From Rikenellaceae bacterium (GTDB lineage: Bacteria; Bacteroidota; Bacteroidia; Bacteroidales; Rikenellaceae), in NCBI GenBank assembly GCA_021201795.1, contig JAJQEF010000040.1, forward strand, positions 1-64,000: a stretch of 64,000 bases of DNA, given 5' to 3'. The translations under genes and the position numbers were made by a program. This document shows positions 1 through 10,451 of the stretch, in pieces (the stretch's first letter is position 1; each line of letters opens with the position of its first letter). Below the pieces are notes generated by a model, which worked only from the letters and a program-made list of their open reading frames with translations, searched no databases and had not been told where the DNA came from.

Positions 1-122
1 AATTAAAATTCAGTTTTTCTGTTTTTGTATTACTTTCTTCATTTTTTACATTAAAAAAAATCTAATGTGCCTGTAAAATCATCCTAATGTTTGGTGGTTA
101 CTTTTACACGGCTAATACCAAA

Positions 123-1409
123 ATGATGAGGAAAATTTTATTGTTATTACTATTTCTTCCAATCTATCTGACCGGTTATTCCGGCAATTCGGAAAAATAT
201 CTTTTGACCCGCCAGCAGAGAGAGGAGCGTTTCCTTGAGAATAATTTATCTCTTATTGCAGAAAAACTTAATGTCGAAGTTGCCGAAGCAGCTGTCATTC
301 AGGCGAAATTATGGGAAAACCCGTCTGTCACGATCGGTGATGTTAATTTATGGAGCACACGTTCGCAAAGGGATGGTGAAAATATTCCGGGATTTATAGG
401 GGATTTTGGAAAAAATACCGAATTCAGTATTGAATTGTCTCAGTTGATCTATCCCGCCGGAAAGCGTCGTAAGTTGATCGCGGTTGAAAATGCTGCCAAA
501 GAAATAGTGGAGAGTGAATTTGAAGAATGGCTGTTGGTTATAAAGTTCGAACTTCGCAATGCAATTCAGGACGCACTATATCTTCAGGAAGTTCTCGAGC
601 TTTATCGAGAACAACTTCTTTCAGTGGAAATTCTGGTGAACAGTTTTACGGGTATGGTCGCGGACGGAAATTTTTCGGCAAATGAACTTCTTCGCCTTAA
701 AACGGTTAAACTGTCTCTGGAAAAAGATATTTATGAAACAGAAAAGGAATGGAACGAGGTCCAGCGGATTCTTAAATCTCTTCTCGTATTCGATCCGGAA
801 TGCGACATAATTATCCGGGATGAAAAACCGACTATTATAACGAATCTTCCTGATGTTAAGGCATTGGTAGAGCTTGCATATGATAACCGCCCTGATCTGG
901 GTACCCATAACCGGCAAGGCGATTATTACGAAAGATTGCTGAAATATGAAAGATACCTTCGCGCGCCGGATGTTACCTTCGGTGTCAATTACGATCGTTG
1001 GGGAGGCGTCTGGAGAAATTATGTAGGATTCGGAGTAGGAGTTGATATTCCTATTTTTAACCGGAACCAGGGAAATATTAAAGCGGCTAAGATAGGTATG
1101 CGGAAGAACGATCTGCTTTTCGAACAGAAAAAGAATGAAGTGGCAAATGAGATCGCCGAATCTTATAAAAATTATCTTTCAGCCGTCAATTTCTACAATA
1201 ATGTGGCTAAAGACGATTTCTCGAAACATATGTACGGTATGCTGGAGAGATATAAATCTAATCTTCTTTCGCGTAATATAGGAATGATCGAGTATATAGA
1301 TTTCTGGGAGGCATACAGGGAGAGCGAGGAAATAAACCTCGAATCACGTATGAATCTGGAAAAATCTTATAACGAATTGTGTCTTACCGTAGGTGTCGAA
1401 TTAAAATGA
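123..1409 (+). CDS. TolC-family outer membrane efflux protein (CusC/CzcC-like)
   Basis: This is the outer membrane channel of a tripartite RND efflux system, about 428 residues, matching the usual TolC/CzcC length. The N-terminus MMRKILLLLLFLPIYLTG is a signal peptide. An upstream in-frame ATG at 87 would put a non-hydrophobic extension before it, so I prefer 123 (or 126). The body has the long helical stretches of outer membrane factors, for example around LRNAIQDALYLQEVLELYRE, and two TolC-like repeats with a conserved glycine-rich beta region (VGFGVGVDIPIFNRNQG). It is first in an operon: its stop overlaps the ATG of the adaptor gene (ATGA at 1406). The pump and a two-component system follow, so the likely cargo is a metal cation such as Cu, Ag, Zn or Co. 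The substrate cannot be read from the sequence. Confidence 0.88.
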   Translation: MMRKILLLLLFLPIYLTGYSGNSEKYLLTRQQREERFLENNLSLIAEKLNVEVAEAAVIQAKLWENPSVTIGDVNLWSTRSQRDGENIPGFIGDFGKNTEFSIELSQLIYPAGKRRKLIAVENAAKEIVESEFEEWLLVIKFELRNAIQDALYLQEVLELYREQLLSVEILVNSFTGMVADGNFSANELLRLKTVKLSLEKDIYETEKEWNEVQRILKSLLVFDPECDIIIRDEKPTIITNLPDVKALVELAYDNRPDLGTHNRQGDYYERLLKYERYLRAPDVTFGVNYDRWGGVWRNYVGFGVGVDIPIFNRNQGNIKAAKIGMRKNDLLFEQKKNEVANEIAESYKNYLSAVNFYNNVAKDDFSKHMYGMLERYKSNLLSRNIGMIEYIDFWEAYRESEEINLESRMNLEKSYNELCLTVGVELK

Positions 1410-2497
1410 AAATCATGAAATACTTTATTTTTTATCTGTTTATATGTGTGCCGTTTATGCACGGATGTAAAAATAAGACTGCAAATGACGCTGCAAATAC
1501 AGAAACATATAGTCCTGCATTTATATCCGGATTGGAAACCGTCACTGTTGAACTTGAGAACCGATATCATGAATTTACTCTAAGCGGTAAAGTAGAATAT
1601 GATCCAGACCGCATAATTACGTATGTCCCTTTGGTTTCAGGAGTAGCGGAGAAAGTTAATTTTACCCTCGGCGATTATGTCGAGAAAGGACGAAACCTGA
1701 TAGGGTTCCGGAGCATGGAACTTGCTTCGATCCTTTCCGAGCTTAAAATGCTCGAACAGGAAGTCATAGTTGCCCACAGGAATTATGAATCCGCACGGTC
1801 GCTTTTTTCTTCGGATATGATCTCCGAAGCCGAATTGCTTGAGACGCAAGCCGCGTTGAAGAATATCGAGACGACAATGGAATATAATTCACGAGAATTG
1901 TCGTTTTACGGATCGGATGAAACAGGCAGGAATTTCTTTATTGCCGCTCCTATAAGCGGATATGTGGTAGAAAAAAATATTTCACAGGGAATGACTATTT
2001 CCCCGGAATCGGACCCGGTTTTTTCCATAGCGGATCTGTCGTATGTATGGATTTCCGTGAATGTTTATCCCGGGGAGGTGAGATTCATAAAAGAAGGTTT
2101 GGAAGTGGATATCACAGCACTTGCGTATCCAGGGGAAACTTTCAAAGGAACTATATCCGCTATAGCCCATGTGTTCGACGCGGAAGAGAAAGTTTTGAAG
2201 GCACGTATAATAATGCCCAATCCGGGACTAAAACTAAAACCGGAAATGCCTGTCCTTATTAATGTATTTTACGGGGACGGACAGAAGTGTTTTGCCGTGC
2301 CTACAGAAGCCCTGATCTTCGATGACAACCGTTATCATCTGATTGTGCGTACCGGGGATGAAAGTTTCGAGATTCGGACAGTGACTCCGGAGAGCCGTGC
2401 AGGTAAGCGGACATATATCTCATCCGGGTTATCCGAAGGTGAAAATATAGTAGTAAAAGACCATTTATTTATCTATACCGGTATTAAAGAGGGTTGA
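1406..2497 (+). CDS. RND efflux periplasmic adaptor (CusB/CzcB-like lipoprotein)
   Basis: This membrane fusion protein of about 363 residues links the inner membrane RND pump to the outer membrane channel. The start at 1406 overlaps the upstream stop in ATGA and gives a lipoprotein signal peptide ending in FMHGC. A lipoyl/barrel-sandwich half motif is visible (VPLVSGVAEKVNFTLGDYVE). It is followed by a helical hairpin (about residues 105-160), the second lipoyl half (IAAPISGYVVEKNISQGM) and a beta-barrel (LSYVWISVNVYPGEV), the usual order for CusB/HlyD adaptors. The pump gene starts one base after its stop, so expression is tightly coupled. No metal-binding His/Met-rich N-terminal extension is evident. 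Confidence 0.88.
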   Translation: MKIMKYFIFYLFICVPFMHGCKNKTANDAANTETYSPAFISGLETVTVELENRYHEFTLSGKVEYDPDRIITYVPLVSGVAEKVNFTLGDYVEKGRNLIGFRSMELASILSELKMLEQEVIVAHRNYESARSLFSSDMISEAELLETQAALKNIETTMEYNSRELSFYGSDETGRNFFIAAPISGYVVEKNISQGMTISPESDPVFSIADLSYVWISVNVYPGEVRFIKEGLEVDITALAYPGETFKGTISAIAHVFDAEEKVLKARIIMPNPGLKLKPEMPVLINVFYGDGQKCFAVPTEALIFDDNRYHLIVRTGDESFEIRTVTPESRAGKRTYISSGLSEGENIVVKDHLFIYTGIKEG

Positions 2498-2498
2498 T

Positions 2499-5400
2499 AT
2501 GCACAAGTTTATAAAAAACATAATAGGTTTCTCTCTTAAGAATCATATTCTTATATTGTTTCTTACCACCATTCTTTTTATTGCCGGAATAGTAAGTTAT
2601 GTCCATACGCCTATAGAGGCTTATCCCGATGTGACAAATACACGTGTCCGGATAATCACTCAATGGCCGGGAAGAAGCGCCGAGGAGGTAGAAAAATTCG
2701 TTACGCTTCCTATAATGCGTGTGGTGAATACTATTCCGAGGAAAACCGACGTGCGTTCCACCTCGCTGTTCGGTCTGTCTGTGGTTACCGTTCTGTTCGA
2801 TGACGGAGTGGACGATTTTTTTGCCCAACAATATGCTTCTAACAGGATGCAGGATCTTGATCTGCCCGAAGGAACCGATCCTTCTATCGAACAGCCTTCA
2901 GGAGCAACCGGGGAAATCTATAGATACGTTCTTAAGAGTGATCTTCCTATACGGGAAGTTGCCGCCATAAACGAATGGGTGGTGAGCGGGAACTGTTGTC
3001 GGTTCCGGGTGTTGCCAGTATAGGAAGTTTCGGCGGTGAAGAAAAGATATTACAGATATCTGTCAATCCTATCGAACTGGGTCATTACGGCTTGTCGCCG
3101 CTGGAAGTTTTCGAGGCGGTATCTAACAGTAATATCAATGTAGGTGGCGATATAATCCAGAAAGGAAGTCAGGCGTTCGTGGTACGGGGAATAGGATTGC
3201 TCGAGAGTATAAATGACATTGAAAATATACTTATAGAAGTAAGGGGAGGAACGCCTATTCGCGTTAAACAGGTCGCGGAGGTATCGGTCGGTTCGAAACC
3301 CCGTTTGGGACAGGTCGGACTCGACGATAACGATGACGTTGTTCAGGGTATCGTTATTATGCTGCGCGGAGAAACCCCCGGGGAAGTGATCGGAGCTCTC
3401 AAAGAAAAAATAAAAGAACTCAAAGAAAGGATACTCCCGGATAATGTTGAGATCGTTCCGTTTTTAGATCGCACGACACTTGTCGAGGCTACGGTGAGTA
3501 CGGTGATGAAAAATTTACTCGAAGGAATCCTGCTGGTGTCGCTTGTGGTGTTTATATTTTTGTTCAACTGGAGAACCACACTTATAGTAGCTTCAGTAAT
3601 TCCTCTATCGTTCCTTTTCGCAATAATGATGCTCCGCATTCAGGGACTTCCTGCCAATTTGATCTCTATGGGGGCGCTGGACTTCGGCCTGTTGCTCGAA
3701 GGGACGCTTGTTATTGTAGAAAGTGTTTTTGTCGGTATGGAGAAGCGGTCGCAGGCTCTGGGAAGCCGTTATGAGAAGGCCTCGAAGAACGGACTGATAA
3801 AAAAAAGCGCCGGAAGCGTCGCTCCGTCGATTTTCTTCGGACAGATAATACTTATGGTAGCGCTGTTCCCTATATTCTCGTTCCAAAAAGTTGAGGGAAA
3901 AATGTTCTCTCCGTTGGCGTTTACATTGGGATATGCTCTTCTGGGATCGCTGATTTTGTCTTTGACATATGTCCCTGTAATGTGCAGGATGCTTCTAACC
4001 AAACCGGTGAAGGAGCGCACCAACCGTATAAGCGATTTTTTCACCGGATATGTTCTCAAAATGTACGCGCTGGCATCCCGTTATAAATCGCGGACCCTGA
4101 TTTTGTTTGTTCTGTTGATTGCTGTTTGTTTTGTACGTTTCATGTTCTGGGGAACAGAATTTATTCCGAGTATGAATGAGGGGGCGATATATATAAGGGC
4201 GAATCTACCGAACAGTGTGAATCTGGACGAATCGGTTCGTATAACGCAGGAAATGAAAAAAGAAGCTGAGGAATTTCGACGAGGTGAAATTCGTGCTCTC
4301 CCAAACAGGACGACCCAATGATGGAACAGATCCGACGGGATTCTTCAATATAGAGTTCCATACCGAACTGAAACCGGGAAAAGAGTGGAAAAGAAAAGTT
4401 CGCAAGGAAGTCCTTATCCAGGAAATTAAAGATTCTCTCGATATATATCCCGGTGTTATATTCGGTTTCAGCCAGCCGATCCAGGATAATGTAGAAGAAT
4501 ATGTGGCAGGGGTGAAAAGTGCGCTCGTGATAAAAATCTTCGGGAACGAACTGGAACAAATGGAAGAGCTTGCCGACCGTACAGCTTCTGTAATTCGGGG
4601 AATAGAAGGTATCGACGATGTGAACGTCTTCCGCAGCGTAGGACTGCCCGAACTTCAGATCAGACTCGAGGAATCCCGGATGGCGCGTTATACCGTGTCG
4701 ATGGCCGATGCACAAGCCGTAGTCGAAATGGCGATCGGAGGTAAGGCCGCAACGACCTTCTACGAAGGTGAACGTACGTTCGACGTACAGGTGCGTTTTG
4801 CGGAACAATATCGCGACGATGAATATAAAATAGGCAACATTCTTATACCGACTATAGACGGTAACTATGTTCCGTTGAAAGAAATCGCTGACATAGAATT
4901 TATCTCAGGGCCGACATTCATCTACCGTGAAGGTGGAAGCCGTTATGTAGGCGTGGGATTCAGTGTTCGCGACCGCGATCTCGGTTCTACAATAGCGGCG
5001 GCCCAGAAGAAAGTAGGGGAGCACATCGAACTAATGCCGGAAAATAAAATGGAGTGGGCAGGGGAGTTCGAGAGCCAGCAGCGCGCCACTAAAAGACTGG
5101 CAGCCATAATACCTGCCGTGATCGCTTTGATATTATTCCTCTTGTATATGAATTTCGGTACCGTCAGGGATACGCTTGTCGCTGCGAGTGCCATGCCGTA
5201 TGCTTTTGCAGGAGGTTTTATATCGCTTTGGGTAACGGGGACGATTTTCGGTATATCCGCAGGAATCGGATTTATTATACTTTTCGGTATAACCGCTATT
5301 AACAGTATTTTGATAATAACCGAGATGAAAAAGAATTTCTTGAAATCCCGGAATCTCGAAAGTGCTATCGACAATGCCGTTAATAATAAAGTCAGGCCGT

Positions 5401-5600
5401 TGGTTATGATATCCCTGATGGGATCTATGGGACTTGTTCCTGCCGCATTGTCGCAGGGAATGGGGTCGGATATTCAGAAACCGCTTGCTATCATGATCGT
5501 CGGAGGAATCCTGGTGTGTTTGATATTGTCTTTCACCGTCCTCCCGCAGGTCTTCTATATGGCGTATAGGAAGGATAGAAAGAGGAGTTCCGGAATTTAA
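2499..5600 (+). pseudogene. Heavy-metal RND pump (CusA/CzcA family), two compensating frameshifts
   Basis: This is the inner membrane proton-driven pump of the HME-RND family, about 1033 residues once repaired. Family marks include the first helix and porter start (ILILFLTTILFIAGIVSYVH), the TM4 motif GALDFGLLLEGTLVIVES and the HME signature SQTGRPNDGTDPTGFF. The reading frame is lost near 2979-2985, where one base (G) seems missing between EWVV and ERELLSVPGVAS. It is regained near 4274-4277, where one extra base (probably T in TTT) follows EEF before DEVKFVLSQTGR. The first and last parts share a frame; the middle 1.3 kb is in another. Everything else is conserved, so this is either a recent pseudogene or two sequencing errors. 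The response regulator gene follows after 34 bases. Confidence 0.85.
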
Positions 5601-5634
5601 GATTATTATTTTTAAATTAGCGAAAAATAAACAG

Positions 5635-6324
5635 ATGGAGATACTTCTTGCCGAGGATAACCGGACTATAAGCAGTTTTCTGGTTAAAGGACTCGAGGAG
5701 AGCGGACATACGGTAACTCTTGCGGAGACCGGAGAGGACGCACGCGACCGGATAAGCAACAAGGAGTGGGATATTATCCTTCTCGATCTTATGCTGCCGG
5801 GAATCGACGGATTCGAGTTGCTGCAATATACCCGGTACAAGAAGAACCTTACTCCTATATTGGTAATAAGCGCGCTTAACGAGCCGGAAGATAAGGTGCG
5901 CGCATTAGGATTGGGAGCGGACGATTATATCGTAAAACCGTTCCATTTCAGTGAAATGATGGCGCGCATAAATGCACTGACGCGGAGAGCTAATTATTAC
6001 CATTTACCGGAATCCGAATGCCTGGAGTGCGGAGACCTCAAATTGTTTATTCATACTAATCGGGCGGTCAGAAACGGCAGAGAGATCAGGCTCACTCATC
6101 AGGAATATAAACTGCTGAAACTGCTTCTGGAAAATGAAGATAAAGTGGTTCCGCGGGCAAAAATACTGGATACGGTGTGGGAAGTCAACTTCGAATCCAA
6201 TACCAATGTTGTGGATGTTTATATCTCCTATTTGAGAAATAAGGTTCATTTTACCGATATGGCTCCGCTGATCTTTACCGTTAAGGGAAGAGGTTATATC
6301 ATAAGTTCCAAAGGAGGTTATTGA
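5635..6324 (+). CDS. OmpR/PhoB-family response regulator (CusR-like)
   Basis: A 229-residue two-component regulator. The receiver domain (about 1-115) carries the acidic pocket near the N-terminus (LAEDN), the phosphorylatable Asp51 in LLDLMLPGIDGF and the Lys of DYIVKPF. The C-terminal winged helix (about 130-228) is of the OmpR type, with LTHQEYKLLKLLLENE and the terminal wing VKGRGYIIS. It lies in the same operon as the RND genes and its stop overlaps the kinase start. It therefore most likely activates this efflux operon in response to a metal or envelope signal sensed by the kinase; that link is inferred from position. Confidence 0.92.
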   Translation: MEILLAEDNRTISSFLVKGLEESGHTVTLAETGEDARDRISNKEWDIILLDLMLPGIDGFELLQYTRYKKNLTPILVISALNEPEDKVRALGLGADDYIVKPFHFSEMMARINALTRRANYYHLPESECLECGDLKLFIHTNRAVRNGREIRLTHQEYKLLKLLLENEDKVVPRAKILDTVWEVNFESNTNVVDVYISYLRNKVHFTDMAPLIFTVKGRGYIISSKGGY

Positions 6325-7667
6325 TGAAGATCCAGACGCGGTTAAGTTTATTTTCACTACTCTCCTTCGGAAGTATATTCTTTGTACTATCGTTTGCGAT
6401 TTACCTCAGTTTCAGTCGTAATATCGAACGTGAGACTAACCGTAATCTGGAGAAAAGTGCGTTTTTGACAGCGTTTTATTATCTGGAAAAGGACGAACTT
6501 AGCGAGAAGGAATACCAGCCAATTTACGAACAGTTCAATAATCTTATAAATGAATTTTCATACCAGGTCTATGACGAAAGTAATGCCATTGTCTATGGTA
6601 CCGATCTGTTATATATAGAAAATGTAAAACTGGACGAGATAAGAAAATCGGTCTCCGTACCTTTTAACTATGAAAAATACAGCTGTTTTGGAATTTTTTA
6701 CGAAGATAACGAAGGCGACTTCGTTGTAATTACTTTTCAGTCCCATGACCTTCAGAGATCCAATCTGCATGTTTTATTGAAGATTCTGTCGTGGAGCTTT
6801 GGTATCGGACTATTAGTTTTTTTCTTCGTAAGTCGCTGGGTTGCATCGAGGGCATACAAACCGTTTCGGAATATAATAGGGGAGGTTCATGGAATAAAAC
6901 CTTCCGGTGATATTCGGCCGATTCGCAAACCGGCAACCGAGGATGAACTCGACGAACTGGTGGATACTTTCAACGAGTTGCTCGAACGTATCAATCAGTC
7001 CATGTTGATACAGAAGAATTTCGTAAGATACGTATCCCATGAGTTCCGCACCCCATTAGCAGGTATTCTGGGAAATCTCGAAGTTTTTTCCTTGAAAGGC
7101 CGCGATCCGGAGGACTACCACCAATTGACAGATTATCTGATAAATCAGATTAAACATTTGAATGGTATACTCGATACCTTGATGTGGGTATCAGACCTTA
7201 AACCGCATGAAAATATGGATACGGATTCAAGAATCGATGAAATAATCTGGGATATAATAGAGAGAATTAAAGAAGAAAAACCCAGTGTGAAAATATTTTT
7301 CGATCTTGATGTCGATAATTGCGATGAGTTAAGATTAAGGGTAAAAGTCGAGTATATTCAATTATTCGTCTGTTTGTATAATCTTATCCATAATGCAGTA
7401 AAGTTCTCAAATCAGCAACCTGTCACGTTGATTTTAACAAACTCCGGGAATAAGTTGGTTTTGAAAATAATCGATAACGGTATAGGATTCTCCCCGGATA
7501 AACTCAGGCAGTTAAAAACGCCTTTTATGAGAGGCCGGAACGCAGTTACTATCGAGGGTAACGGACTGGGGTTGACTATATCTTTAAGAATACTCGAAAA
7601 AAACAACATTGAGTATTGTATCGAATCGGAACCTGATAAAGGAACGGTTGTTGCCATTTATTTCTGA
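6324..7667 (+). CDS. Sensor histidine kinase (CusS-like)
   Basis: A membrane histidine kinase of 447 residues, partner of the preceding regulator. Two transmembrane helices (about 8-30 and 153-173) bracket a periplasmic sensor of about 120 residues. A HAMP segment follows, then a HisKA domain with His239 in YVSHEFRTPLAG, and a HATPase domain with an N box (LIHNAVKFSN), G1 (IDNGIGF) and G2 (GNGLGLTIS). I place the start at ATG 6324, overlapping the regulator stop in TGATG. An unusually good Shine-Dalgarno for this phylum, AAGGAGG at 6311-6317, precedes it. The TTG three bases earlier is unlikely. The sensor region has no obvious metal-ligand cluster. Confidence 0.92.
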   Translation: MKIQTRLSLFSLLSFGSIFFVLSFAIYLSFSRNIERETNRNLEKSAFLTAFYYLEKDELSEKEYQPIYEQFNNLINEFSYQVYDESNAIVYGTDLLYIENVKLDEIRKSVSVPFNYEKYSCFGIFYEDNEGDFVVITFQSHDLQRSNLHVLLKILSWSFGIGLLVFFFVSRWVASRAYKPFRNIIGEVHGIKPSGDIRPIRKPATEDELDELVDTFNELLERINQSMLIQKNFVRYVSHEFRTPLAGILGNLEVFSLKGRDPEDYHQLTDYLINQIKHLNGILDTLMWVSDLKPHENMDTDSRIDEIIWDIIERIKEEKPSVKIFFDLDVDNCDELRLRVKVEYIQLFVCLYNLIHNAVKFSNQQPVTLILTNSGNKLVLKIIDNGIGFSPDKLRQLKTPFMRGRNAVTIEGNGLGLTISLRILEKNNIEYCIESEPDKGTVVAIYF

Positions 7668-7790
7668 TCTTACCGGTATTTCCGGAGTTTCCGATTCGCC
7701 GTGTTCTTATGTAAAAAAAGAAGAGATTGTTCCTGATCCGGAAATATATGCCCAATTTTACAGTTAATTATAAATGATAAATTTAAGATT

Positions 7791-8285
7791 ATGGCAACGG
7801 TTTTTAAATCAAGCGACAGGGAATTTCAAGAAACACCAGGTAAGATCGACAATTTCAGGCTCTTCTCGGATGTTTCCAGAATGAAAAAAGGAGTGGAACC
7901 CCGGAATCTCAATTTCGATCTCAGGCAACTTAACCCCGGACAGTATTCTTCGACCTATCATTTTCACAGGTATTCGGAAGAATTATTTGTAATAGTATCC
8001 GGGGAAGCGACTTTGAGGACGCCGAAGTGTTTGGAGATTGTCGAGGCCGGGGACCTGATATTTTTTGAAATGGAGCAGTCCGGAGCGCATCAGTTGTACA
8101 ATCATACGGAAGAACCATGTATCTATGTCGACATAAGATCCTTCATAGGATACGACGTTTGTGAGTACCCGGATTCGGATAAACTTCTTCTCGTTCCTTC
8201 TATGGAAGTATTCAAGAGAAATTCCGGTTTGAAATATTTCGACGGTGAAGAAAATATAAAAGAAAAATGGGAGGAACTGAAATAA
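7791..8285 (+). CDS. Cupin domain protein
   Basis: A small cytosolic protein of 164 residues with a single cupin beta-barrel. The first cupin motif is seen in YSSTYHFHRYSEELFVIVSGEA (H-x-H...E; about residues 50-70) and the second around GDLIFFEMEQSGAHQLYNH. The HFH, E and H residues are the usual metal ligands. There is no signal peptide. It resembles the cupin proteins often annotated as mannose-6-phosphate-isomerase-like or auxin-binding-like, but the substrate is not inferable. It stands alone between the kinase and a convergent dehydrogenase, with its own terminator. Confidence 0.8.
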   Translation: MATVFKSSDREFQETPGKIDNFRLFSDVSRMKKGVEPRNLNFDLRQLNPGQYSSTYHFHRYSEELFVIVSGEATLRTPKCLEIVEAGDLIFFEMEQSGAHQLYNHTEEPCIYVDIRSFIGYDVCEYPDSDKLLLVPSMEVFKRNSGLKYFDGEENIKEKWEELK

Positions 8286-8300
8286 AAAATAATTTCAGGA

Positions 8301-8348
8301 TAATAATAAGAGGAGAGAATATTTAAACGTACTATCCTCTTATTATTA
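8301..8348. terminator. Bidirectional terminator between cupin and SDR genes
   Basis: A 14-base inverted repeat (8301-8314 TAATAATAAGAGGA paired with 8335-8348) sits between convergent genes. The A/T-rich outer stem supplies U-rich tails in both directions. Confidence 0.7.
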
Positions 8349-8353
8349 AACAG

Positions 8354-9103
8354 TTAGCCTGCCAGAGTTCCGCCGTCTACCGGGTAATATGCTCCGTTAC
8401 AGAACGATGCCCGGTCGCTGCTTAGCCAGAGGACGAGGTCGACTATTTCTTCTATCTTTCCCAGACGCTTCATCGGACTTGCGTTTACCATTATTTCGTG
8501 TTACGTCTGGTCCATGTTCATCGAATGAGTCAAATGAGTATCTACCCAACCCGGACCTACGGCGTTAGCGCGTATATTTTGTTGTCCGTATTCAAGGGCC
8601 ACATTTTTAGTAAGTCCTACTACTCCGTGTTTGGCAGCTACGTAGCCGCATGCCCCGGCAAGTCCTACCATCCCAAGTACGGATGACATATTTACAATCA
8701 CCCCACCGCCGTTCTTGAGCATCTGGGGGATCTGGTAGTGCATTCCGTAGAATACTCCTGAGAGATTTATGGAAATTATTTTGTTCCACATCTCTATGGA
8801 ATAATCAGCTATCAGTTTAGTGTCTCCACCTATTCCCGCATTGTTGAATGCGATGTCCAATTTACCGAAGACTTCGACTGTTTTTTTGACCAGATTTTCG
8901 CAATCCGCAGGATCGGATACATCCGTTTTAACGAATATTGCTTCGCCGTTAGCCTGTTTTATTGCGTTTACCGTTTCATTTGCCTGAGCTTCGTCTAGGT
9001 CTGCGACTGCTACTTTAGCACCGTGTTTGGCATAAAGTTCCGCCATCGCCCTTCCGAATCCCGAACCACCGACTGTAACTATCGTTACTTTATCTTTAAA
9101 CAT
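8354..9103 (-). pseudogene. Short-chain dehydrogenase (SDR) with an in-frame stop
   Basis: A classical NAD(P)-dependent SDR of 249 codons. Visible motifs are the Rossmann glycine loop (TVGGSGFGRAMAELY), NNAG (FNNAGIGG), the catalytic Ser and YxxxK (MSSVLGMV and YVAAKHG) and the PGW region (VGPGWVDTHLTH). A TAA at 8501-8503 (minus strand) interrupts the gene at codon 201. Downstream the same frame stays open and encodes a normal SDR C-terminus ([20 protein letters not shown], then [11 protein letters not shown]) up to the stop at 8354. A single substitution such as CAA to TAA would explain it. It lies 16 bases downstream of the MDR dehydrogenase, so the two are probably co-transcribed. Substrate unknown. 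Confidence 0.82.
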
Positions 9104-9119
9104 AATTTTAAGTTTTTGA

Positions 9120-10061
9120 TTATCTTATTTCAAGTATTATTTTCCCGTGAGTGTAATGCTTTTCGCATTTGGTTTTGTGGCTGTAAATATCCCATGCTTT
9201 TTTTGTTTCACTTAACGGGAATACTTCAGCTATATCGGTTATTACTTTACCCGATTCGATAAGGGCGGTTATCTCTGACATATCTTTGAAATCAGGATGA
9301 ACTCCCATCGATGTGGCAGTTACGCCGTATTTTTTACTTTCGTCTGTATCCGGTTGCTCTGCCGTGCTTACCAGTATCCCTCCTTTTTTCATGACAGGAT
9401 ATGACTTGGCAGGAGTGTCTTTGCCTACGAAATCCAATACCAGATCTATATCCTTGACGATTGTTGTGAAGTCGTTGGATGTATAATCTATCACTATGTC
9501 TGCGCCCAGGGATTCGAGAAATGTTCTGTTCTCCCCGCGGTCGACTGTATAGACGAATCCCCCTGCAAGTTTGGCGAACTGCACTGCGAATGTTTCCACC
9601 GCGCCCGATGCTCCGTGTATTAGTACGGTTTGTCCCGGTTCTATTTTGCCGTGTTCAAAAACCGCTTCCCATGCAGTAAGTCCTACATGAGGAACCGATG
9701 CTGCTTGTGAGAAAGATAAACTTGTAGGCATAAGTGCGAAAGATCCTTTGTCTACGGCAAGATATTCTGCGTACGAACCACCGTTCATAAGTTTACCGTA
9801 AACTTCGTCACCTTTGTTGAAGCCGTGTACTCCCTCTCCTAAAAAATCTATCCTTCCTGCGAAATCCGCTCCGGGTATCCACGGGAACGTTAAAGGAGCG
9901 GAATTTTTCATTTTTCCTGATGCCATCATTATGTCTATGTGGTTGACCGAAGTCGCGAAAACTTCTATAAGTGCCTGGCTCTTGCCTAACTCAGGGTTGA
10001 TGGTGTCTCCGTAAATAAGGGTATCCGTATCCCCGTAATTCTTTATTGTTATTGCTTTCAT
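9120..10061 (-). CDS. MDR-family NAD(P)-dependent alcohol dehydrogenase / quinone oxidoreductase
   Basis: A medium-chain dehydrogenase/reductase of 313 residues with the GroES-like N-terminal fold (FPWIPGADFAGRIDFLGEGV) and a Rossmann domain with the nucleotide-binding motif (VLIHGASGAVETFAVQFAKL). The short length and lack of structural zinc cysteines favour the zinc-independent quinone oxidoreductase branch over true zinc alcohol dehydrogenases. The usual GGVG in the Rossmann loop reads GAVE here, an atypical variant. The SDR gene follows 16 bases downstream on the same strand. The physiological substrate cannot be deduced. Confidence 0.85.
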   Translation of the reverse strand: MKAITIKNYGDTDTLIYGDTINPELGKSQALIEVFATSVNHIDIMMASGKMKNSAPLTFPWIPGADFAGRIDFLGEGVHGFNKGDEVYGKLMNGGSYAEYLAVDKGSFALMPTSLSFSQAASVPHVGLTAWEAVFEHGKIEPGQTVLIHGASGAVETFAVQFAKLAGGFVYTVDRGENRTFLESLGADIVIDYTSNDFTTIVKDIDLVLDFVGKDTPAKSYPVMKKGGILVSTAEQPDTDESKKYGVTATSMGVHPDFKDMSEITALIESGKVITDIAEVFPLSETKKAWDIYSHKTKCEKHYTHGKIILEIR

Positions 10062-10442
10062 AGTATTGTTTTTTTTTTAATCGAGCAATAAACACGCCAT
10101 ATCGGTTAAGTTTTATACCTCTTGATAATATATTTCCCGGTTATTTTTGGGAATTACTTTTACACCAAATAATACAGTGTATAATCTTTTACAGTCATTT
10201 GAAAATCCCTGTTTCGTATCACGGCACATGATTAGAAAAACGGAAACGGCAAAACCTTAAATACATATGAATGTCTTACCGCGCTGAAAATTATATCCGT
10301 TTAACGGTTTTCTGTTAAAATAATAGACACAGTTGAAATAAACAGTTTAAGATCGTAATTTTAAGATTCTTTTAATAATCGAATCCGTAAATGCAACGAA
10401 ATGCAGAGATGCGTCATCTTAAAATAAACGATCCATAAAACA
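10062..10442. other. Intergenic region between divergent genes
   Basis: About 380 A/T-rich bases separate the minus-strand dehydrogenase from the plus-strand lipoprotein. I see no coding potential. A TATTTTTG (10142-10149, plus strand) fits a Bacteroides -7 box but lies 300 bases before the next gene and has no well-spaced -33 element. No strong structure was found. Confidence 0.4.
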
Positions 10443-10451
10443 ATGACTGTT

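Noticed and set aside
4161..4808. Minus-strand frame of 215 codons inside the RND pump gene
   Set aside because: It is antisense to conserved pump sequence, including the SQTGRPNDGTDP motif; no signal of its own.
5133..5840. Long minus-strand frame of 235 codons across the pump end and regulator start
   Set aside because: It overlaps two well-supported plus-strand genes, its product is Arg/Ser-rich low-quality sequence, and it matches no family.
9814..10014. Short plus-strand frames within the dehydrogenase genes
   Set aside because: They are antisense to the conserved MDR and SDR coding sequences.
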